Both the position numbers and the translations under genes were made by a program. Of a DNA stretch of 64,000 nucleotides, positions 59,170 to 64,000 are shown piece after piece (positions within the stretch are counted from its first letter, which is position 1; each line of letters begins with the position of its first letter). Source of the stretch: Oscillospiraceae bacterium CM (lineage in GTDB: Bacteria; Bacillota; Clostridia; Oscillospirales; Oscillospiraceae); assembly GCA_022870705.1 (NCBI GenBank), contig CP072107.1:742501-806500 (forward strand). Direction: 5' to 3'. The notes below the pieces were generated by a model. It saw nothing but the letters and a program-made list of their open reading frames with translations. It searched no databases and was not told the origin of the DNA.

Positions 59170-60624
59170 TTGAGCAAAAGCCTGAGATGGAAATTCGTCA
59201 CAATTATGTTGATTCTCATTTTGCTGCTCATGACGGTCGTCTGTGTCTTTCTCATTCAGGGCGTCCAGCGCTTTTACACCGACGAGTTTTTCAAGCAGAT
59301 GGAAGCTTTTTTTGCCGACGGTGACACGTACACAGCCCTCCGCGATACGCTCGGCGAGGAAAACCCTGCCGAGAAGCTTCAAGCGCTGCTTGACGCCTAC
59401 AAAGGGCAGCTCGGCATCGACACCGAGACGCGGAATTACTACATCCTTGACGGCACCACTGGGGCGCTTGTCGCGCGATCGGACGTGCGCCAAAGCATGC
59501 CGGTCGAAATAACGCCCAATATTCTCAAAGCGTTAAACGGCAGCACCACCTTCACGGGCGATTCCAACGCGTCGTTTATGGATGTGGCGGTGCCCATCGC
59601 CTCCGACGATGGCGCCGTTCAATACATCATTTATATTCGGGATAACAAGCAGACCGTCCATGACCTCAACGGGGAGATTGTCACGCTCATCGTCGAGGCT
59701 GTCAGCATTGGGCTTGTGATATCCGTGGCGCTCAGCTTTATCCTGTCGAAAACGCTGCTGCAGCCTATTATCGGTATGACGAAAGCGGCCGAGGCACTGG
59801 CGGGCGGCGATTTTTCAAAAAAACTGACGGTTGAGTCCGGCGACGAGATCGGTATCCTCGCCGACACCTTCAACAATATGGCCTCGCAGCTTAAAACGAC
59901 GCTGGAGGAAATCAAAAAGTCCGAAACGCTCCGGCGGGAATTTGTGGCCAATGTCTCACATGAGCTGCGCACACCGCTGACGAGTATCCGCAGCTATGCC
60001 GAGACGCTGACGGACTGCCCCGATATGCCGGCGGAAATGGAGTCAGACTTTCTGCACGTGATTTTAAATGAAAGCGACCGCATGACAAAAATCGTGCAGG
60101 ACCTTCTGGAATTATCGCGCTTTGATGCGGGCAGCAGCACCTTCACTTTTGAAGAATTCTCGCTGGAGCGGTCGGTCTTGAATGTTTATGACGCGGTTGC
60201 GCTGGAAGCCGCCCGGCGCGGTCACGTGGTGCAGCTCGAGCTCAACGGGCAACTGCCGGACATCACGGGCGACAGGGCGCGCATTGAGCAGGTGCTTATC
60301 AACATTCTGACAAACGCTTTGAAATACACACCCGACGGCGGGACAATTACCGTGTCAAGCGGCCGGTCTGAAAGCAGCGTTTGGGTCAGTATCCATGACA
60401 CGGGTATCGGCATTCCGGCGGACGATATACCGCGCATTTTCGACCGATTTTACCGCGTCGATAAGGCGCGCTCCAGAGAGTCCGGCGGGACAGGGCTCGG
60501 CCTGTCGATTGCGCGGGAGATTGTTGTGCGCCACGGCGGCGATATCACGATTGACAGCGCCGCGGGTCACGGAACGACGGTGACGGTGACGCTGCCGATT
60601 CAGGGAACAAGCTGTGAAGCGTAA
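59170..60624 (+). CDS. walK: Sensor histidine kinase WalK-like
   Basis: 484 residues from TTG 59170 (GAGAGGA upstream; ATG 59155 is the alternative). Two membrane helices (about 10-30 and 180-200) enclose an extracellular domain. HAMP (LLQPIIGMTKAAEALAGGDF), H-box VSHELRTPLTSIRSYAE, N-box NILTNALKYTPDGG, and G-boxes DTGIGIP and GGTGLGLSIA follow. No PAS domain is obvious between HAMP and the H-box, unlike Bacillus WalK. Confidence 0.9.
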   Translation: MSKSLRWKFVTIMLILILLLMTVVCVFLIQGVQRFYTDEFFKQMEAFFADGDTYTALRDTLGEENPAEKLQALLDAYKGQLGIDTETRNYYILDGTTGALVARSDVRQSMPVEITPNILKALNGSTTFTGDSNASFMDVAVPIASDDGAVQYIIYIRDNKQTVHDLNGEIVTLIVEAVSIGLVISVALSFILSKTLLQPIIGMTKAAEALAGGDFSKKLTVESGDEIGILADTFNNMASQLKTTLEEIKKSETLRREFVANVSHELRTPLTSIRSYAETLTDCPDMPAEMESDFLHVILNESDRMTKIVQDLLELSRFDAGSSTFTFEEFSLERSVLNVYDAVALEAARRGHVVQLELNGQLPDITGDRARIEQVLINILTNALKYTPDGGTITVSSGRSESSVWVSIHDTGIGIPADDIPRIFDRFYRVDKARSRESGGTGLGLSIAREIVVRHGGDITIDSAAGHGTTVTVTLPIQGTSCEA

Positions 60625-61900
60625 GGGAAGTCGAACGGAAAAAATTAAAAACGCCGTCATCGTGTTCTTGCTTTTCTCGGCCGTCACGCTGGGCTGGGAG
60701 TCAAACCTCTTCGGCAACACGTCCGGCGGTCTGGCAGACGATGTGTCATCGCTAATGGGCTTTCTTTTCGGCGGGGAACACGGTGCCGGGCGCGCTGATA
60801 AGACAACGGAGGCGGCAAAACCCGTCATCATTGCCGTAACCGATCAATCGGGTGTGCGCACGGGCGTTCAGTATGATTTAAACGCCATCGGCGCGCTTTA
60901 TGAAAAATCATCAGGCATTGTGACGGCGGCATTTGCCGCATCAGCAAAATCAAAACCGTCCGAAATATCGGTTTCTGACTGGCAGTCGGCGCTTAAAGCC
61001 CCCGGCCTTTATTACGAATATCTTTCGCCGATCAAACTCACCGTACTTGACGACTGGTTCGGCGCAGATATGTCTGGTACATGGGATGGGGTTACTGTCC
61101 GCCGCCTTTGTGTCGCCGAAGTCGGCGGCAAAAGCCGCCTGTATATTGAAGACAGCGGGACGGGCAGATTCTTTTCAAGTGATGTTGACAGTTTCAACAT
61201 CACGTCTCTCGCCGCTGCCGCCGGGGGAAGCAATGCCGTCTTTGCCTTTGAGACGCTTGGCGCCAATACAAGCAGTCTGTACCAGCTTTTGTTCGTTGAC
61301 AGCTCAGCCCATCCGTCCGTGGCGGTTTCAAATCCGCTGACGGATGACAACGCGCTTGCCGGTGTCCTCACAGCGCTTGGTGCCGGTACGCATGCCACGC
61401 CGAGTTATCAGGAATCCGATGGCACGCAGGTGTACGTGGAAAACGATTTTACCATCCGTGTGATGGCGGCTGGGACCATTCAGTACAAGCGCGTGTATAA
61501 AAATACGTCGGCAGCACTGGCGGCGGGCGACAGTGCCGTTATTGAAAAAGCGCGCGCCATCGTCGCTGAGACAGTCGGCGGGCACAGCGGAGACGCCGCC
61601 GTCTATTTCGATGCCTTGCAGCGGCGTGACGACGGCTCTTTTGAGGTGACGTTTAATTATATCGTGGCCGGTGGTATCGTCAGATTATCGAAAAACGGCT
61701 ATGCCGCCGATGTGATTGTTAAAAACGGCGTGATCGAGGAGATGACGCTCCGTTTCAAAAATTTTCAGGTCACAGACAAGCGGGTTGAACTGATGCCGGA
61801 AAAGCAGGCAGCCGCGGCGGCGGGCGGTGAATTCGTTCTGTGCTATACCGACAGCGGGGAATATACGCTTGAACCGGCGTGGATAGCGCTGCATTCTTGA
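60614..61900 (+). CDS. YycH/WalH-like regulatory protein
   Basis: 428 residues, overlapping the kinase stop by 11 bases. One N-terminal membrane helix (NAVIVFLLFSAVTLGW, about 13-28) then a large extracellular domain. Sequence similarity cannot be judged by eye, but place after WalRK, one anchor and size fit YycH, which binds and restrains or tunes WalK outside the cell. Confidence 0.7.
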   Translation: MKRKGSRTEKIKNAVIVFLLFSAVTLGWESNLFGNTSGGLADDVSSLMGFLFGGEHGAGRADKTTEAAKPVIIAVTDQSGVRTGVQYDLNAIGALYEKSSGIVTAAFAASAKSKPSEISVSDWQSALKAPGLYYEYLSPIKLTVLDDWFGADMSGTWDGVTVRRLCVAEVGGKSRLYIEDSGTGRFFSSDVDSFNITSLAAAAGGSNAVFAFETLGANTSSLYQLLFVDSSAHPSVAVSNPLTDDNALAGVLTALGAGTHATPSYQESDGTQVYVENDFTIRVMAAGTIQYKRVYKNTSAALAAGDSAVIEKARAIVAETVGGHSGDAAVYFDALQRRDDGSFEVTFNYIVAGGIVRLSKNGYAADVIVKNGVIEEMTLRFKNFQVTDKRVELMPEKQAAAAAGGEFVLCYTDSGEYTLEPAWIALHS

Positions 61901-61916
61901 TTGGCGGGAGAAAAAC

Positions 61917-62741
61917 GTGAAAATCACGAATATCAAAAACGTTATCATCGCATCGCTTCTGATTTTGAATGTCTTTTTTCTGGCCTTTTACCTGCTGCAT
62001 CTCTTGGAAGACAGGCAAAGCCGGGAAGATCAGCATCAGGCGCTTGAAGCACTTGTGAAAAAAAACGGGCTGGCGCTTGATGTCGCGGGTCTTGAAGAAG
62101 GCGGTGTGCTGCACACGTTGAAAACGAGCCGAGATACAGCCGGTGAAGCGGCGATGGCCAAAGCGCTTTTGGGCGAAACGGCCGTACAGGAGCAGGGCGG
62201 CAGCGTCACATACAGCGGCCAAAACGGGCAGGCTGTTTTCAATAACGGCGGCGATTTTAATGTGACGTTCCAGGCTGGCGTTGTCCGTGCCGATGCGGGC
62301 AAGGCTGTCATTATGATACAAAAACTTCTGAAAACTCTGGATATTGAGACATCTTCTTTAGAAGCTGCGTCGGATGGCGGAAAGGATATTGTGACGGCCG
62401 TCTGCGCTTATCAGGGGACGCCGATTGTAAACTGCCGTCTGATTTTCACATTTCAAAACGGCAGTCTTGCGTCACTCAGCGGTAAACGTGTTTACGCGCT
62501 TTCAGAGACCGATGAGAAAACAGATATGACAGCCGCGTCAACAGCCGTCACAGTGCTGCTTAACGCTGTCAAGACCGGCCGGGTGACCTGTACGAAAATT
62601 TTGGCCGCCCAGCCGCGCTATCTGCTGATTGCCTCTTCGGCCTATGGCGACGCCACCGTCCGCCCGATCTGGCAGCTGACGACGGACACCGGCGTGTATC
62701 TCTATGACACGCAGACGGGAAACCTCGAACCGGCCGCCTGA
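61917..62741 (+). CDS. YycI/WalI-like regulatory protein
   Basis: 274 residues from a GTG (GGGAG upstream). N-terminal membrane helix (VIIASLLILNVFFLAFYLLH, about 9-28), a helical EDRQSREDQHQALEALVKKN stretch, then extracellular beta-rich repeats and a C-terminal RPIWQLTTDTGVYLYDTQTG typical of YycI ends. Partner of the preceding YycH-like protein. Confidence 0.78.
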   Translation: MKITNIKNVIIASLLILNVFFLAFYLLHLLEDRQSREDQHQALEALVKKNGLALDVAGLEEGGVLHTLKTSRDTAGEAAMAKALLGETAVQEQGGSVTYSGQNGQAVFNNGGDFNVTFQAGVVRADAGKAVIMIQKLLKTLDIETSSLEAASDGGKDIVTAVCAYQGTPIVNCRLIFTFQNGSLASLSGKRVYALSETDEKTDMTAASTAVTVLLNAVKTGRVTCTKILAAQPRYLLIASSAYGDATVRPIWQLTTDTGVYLYDTQTGNLEPAA

Positions 62742-62820
62742 CGGTCATCCCAGCGCGTATTATTGGCTAATAAGCAGTTTTTGTAAAATATTTTGTGCAA
62801 TTTTGTAAAATCGTTTAATC

Positions 62821-62849
62821 TTGCAAAAAAATATTCCATATAGTATAAT
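62821..62849 (+). promoter_or_regulatory. Promoter of murA
   Basis: TTGCAA, 17-bp spacer, TATAAT, in an AT-rich stretch 68 bases before the start codon. Confidence 0.8.
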
Positions 62850-62916
62850 TGGGCGAAAAAACGTTCATAATCGGGTAATACTGTAAACGAAGATTTATCG
62901 TTGAGAGGGTGAGCCT

Positions 62917-64000
62917 GTGACAAAATACATCATTAACGGCGGGAAACCGCTGAATGGTGAAGTGATCATCAGCGGCGCAAAAAATGCCGCTGTTGCAATT
63001 ATTCCCGCGGCCCTGATGGTCGACGGTGTCTGCCGTATCGAGAACATTCCGCAGATTTCGGATGTGACGATGCTGCTGAACATTTTAAAGCAGATGGGCG
63101 CTGAAATCAGAACGGTCAACAGGCACACGATGGATATCGACTGCACAGGCATCAAAACCCATGAGGCGACATTCGACATGATGCGCCGCATTCGTGCGTC
63201 ATACTATCTGCTGGGGGCGCTTTTGGGCCGGTTCGGCAGGGCGAGCGTTGCCATGCCGGGCGGCTGCAACTTTGGCGGCGTGCGGCCGATTGACCAGCAC
63301 GTCAAGGGTTTTACGGCAATGGGCGCAACGTTTGACGTTAAAAACGGCATTGTCAACGCGGAAACGCCCGGCACACTGACGGGCGCGTCTGTCTATCTTG
63401 ACGTTGTCTCTGTCGGCGCCACGATCAATATCATGCTGGCAGCCGCTTTGGCCGAGGGCAGAACCGTTATTGAAAACGCCGCGCGCGAGCCGCACATCGT
63501 CGATCTGGCTAACTTTTTAAACTCGATGGGGGCCGATGTCCGCGGCGCCGGTACAAACGTCATCAAAATTAAGGGTGTCAAAAGGCTCACGGGCGGCTTT
63601 TACTCCATTATTCCCGATCAGATTGAAGCGGGAACCTACATGGCCGCCGCTGCCGGGGCGGGCGGCTGCGTCACCATCAAAAACGTCATCCCGAAGCACT
63701 TGGAGTGTATTTCCGGCAAGCTGCGTGAAATGGGCGTCGAGGTCACCGACCTTGAAGATGCCGTTGTGATCAGCCGGTCATCCCCACTCTTGAAAACGAA
63801 TATTAAAACGCAGCCGTATCCCGGCTTTCCGACGGATATGCAGCCTCAGATGGCAACCCTCTTGTGTTTGGCCGACGGGACAAGCGTTGTCACGGAAGGC
63901 GTTTGGGATAACCGGTATAAATATGTTGACGAGCTGGCAAAAATGGGCTGCCAGATTCAGGTCAACGGCAGAACGGCCGTTATAGAGGGTGTTGCCGGTA
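62917..64000 (+). CDS. murA: UDP-N-acetylglucosamine 1-carboxyvinyltransferase, 3' end outside window
   Basis: 361 codons from a GTG (GAGAGGGTG upstream); the frame runs off the right edge (full length about 420). N-terminus GGKPLNGEVIISGAKNAAVA, catalytic cysteine C117 in PGGCNFGGVRPIDQHVKGF, and GFPTDMQPQMATLL near 305 are MurA signatures. It starts peptidoglycan synthesis and is the fosfomycin target; Cys rather than Asp at the site predicts sensitivity at the target level. Confidence 0.96.
   Translation, partial: MTKYIINGGKPLNGEVIISGAKNAAVAIIPAALMVDGVCRIENIPQISDVTMLLNILKQMGAEIRTVNRHTMDIDCTGIKTHEATFDMMRRIRASYYLLGALLGRFGRASVAMPGGCNFGGVRPIDQHVKGFTAMGATFDVKNGIVNAETPGTLTGASVYLDVVSVGATINIMLAAALAEGRTVIENAAREPHIVDLANFLNSMGADVRGAGTNVIKIKGVKRLTGGFYSIIPDQIEAGTYMAAAAGAGGCVTIKNVIPKHLECISGKLREMGVEVTDLEDAVVISRSSPLLKTNIKTQPYPGFPTDMQPQMATLLCLADGTSVVTEGVWDNRYKYVDELAKMGCQIQVNGRTAVIEGVAG

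Overview
The window reads as a Gram-positive, Clostridia-type chromosome (probably Oscillospiraceae/Ruminococcaceae-like, by inference) carrying the right-hand part of a large integrative conjugative element. The host assignment rests on strong Shine-Dalgarno sites with many TTG/GTG starts, an infC-rpmI-rplT operon, a walRK-type two-component operon followed by murA, and GC-rich core genes. No taxonomic search was possible.

Region 1 (1-35.7 kb) is the mobile element, of mixed Tn1549/Tn916-like ancestry. It opens with a giant methyltransferase/helicase that runs off the left edge, then a DUF3849-like protein, a MobC-like accessory protein, a CD1845-like membrane protein, an XRE repressor, a SLOG protein and a MobP-type relaxase (to 10.15 kb). 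A minus-strand defence island follows (10.3-19.2 kb): XRE controller, a fused restriction/methyltransferase protein and a companion methylase with Eco57I-like architecture, then an OLD-family nuclease and a UvrD-like helicase (Gabija-like pair). Next come an oriT-like cluster of hairpins, an IS110-family element with structured flanks, and AT-richer cargo: MarR/methyltransferase/GrpB, a LysR regulator, an extra peptide deformylase with its own XRE repressor, an EamA transporter with O-acetylhomoserine sulfhydrylase, and an AraC-GyrI regulator with an ABC transporter. The AraC/ABC cargo is flanked by two direct copies of a KTR-XRE segment that have decayed in complementary ways. The right end keeps a Tn916-like order (KTR, XRE, sigma factor, xis, int), but xis and int are only fragments. 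A large serine recombinase now occupies the end, and its reading frame runs across the attachment site into the 3' end of a 23S rRNA uracil methyltransferase gene.

Region 2 (35.6-64 kb) is chromosome: rRNA methyltransferase, CtpE-like P-type ATPase, a heterodimeric ABC exporter with one degenerate ATP site, a PlsC-like acyltransferase with a zinc ribbon, GltS, an unknown membrane protein, MurC, CCA-adding enzyme, a small AT-rich orphan toxin-fragment/immunity-like pair, rplT-rpmI-infC with a structured leader and an apparent AUC start, two small membrane/unknown proteins, a tandem-OB SSB-like protein, a radical SAM protein, a diguanylate cyclase, TypA, a Nudix hydrolase, the WalRK-type operon with YycH/YycI-like partners, and the start of murA, which runs off the right edge.

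The strongest leads are the four-enzyme defence island, the serine recombinase whose C-terminus is written by the integration site, the duplicated KTR-XRE segment around swappable cargo, and the orphan toxin/immunity islet. No tRNA, rRNA or CRISPR array was seen.
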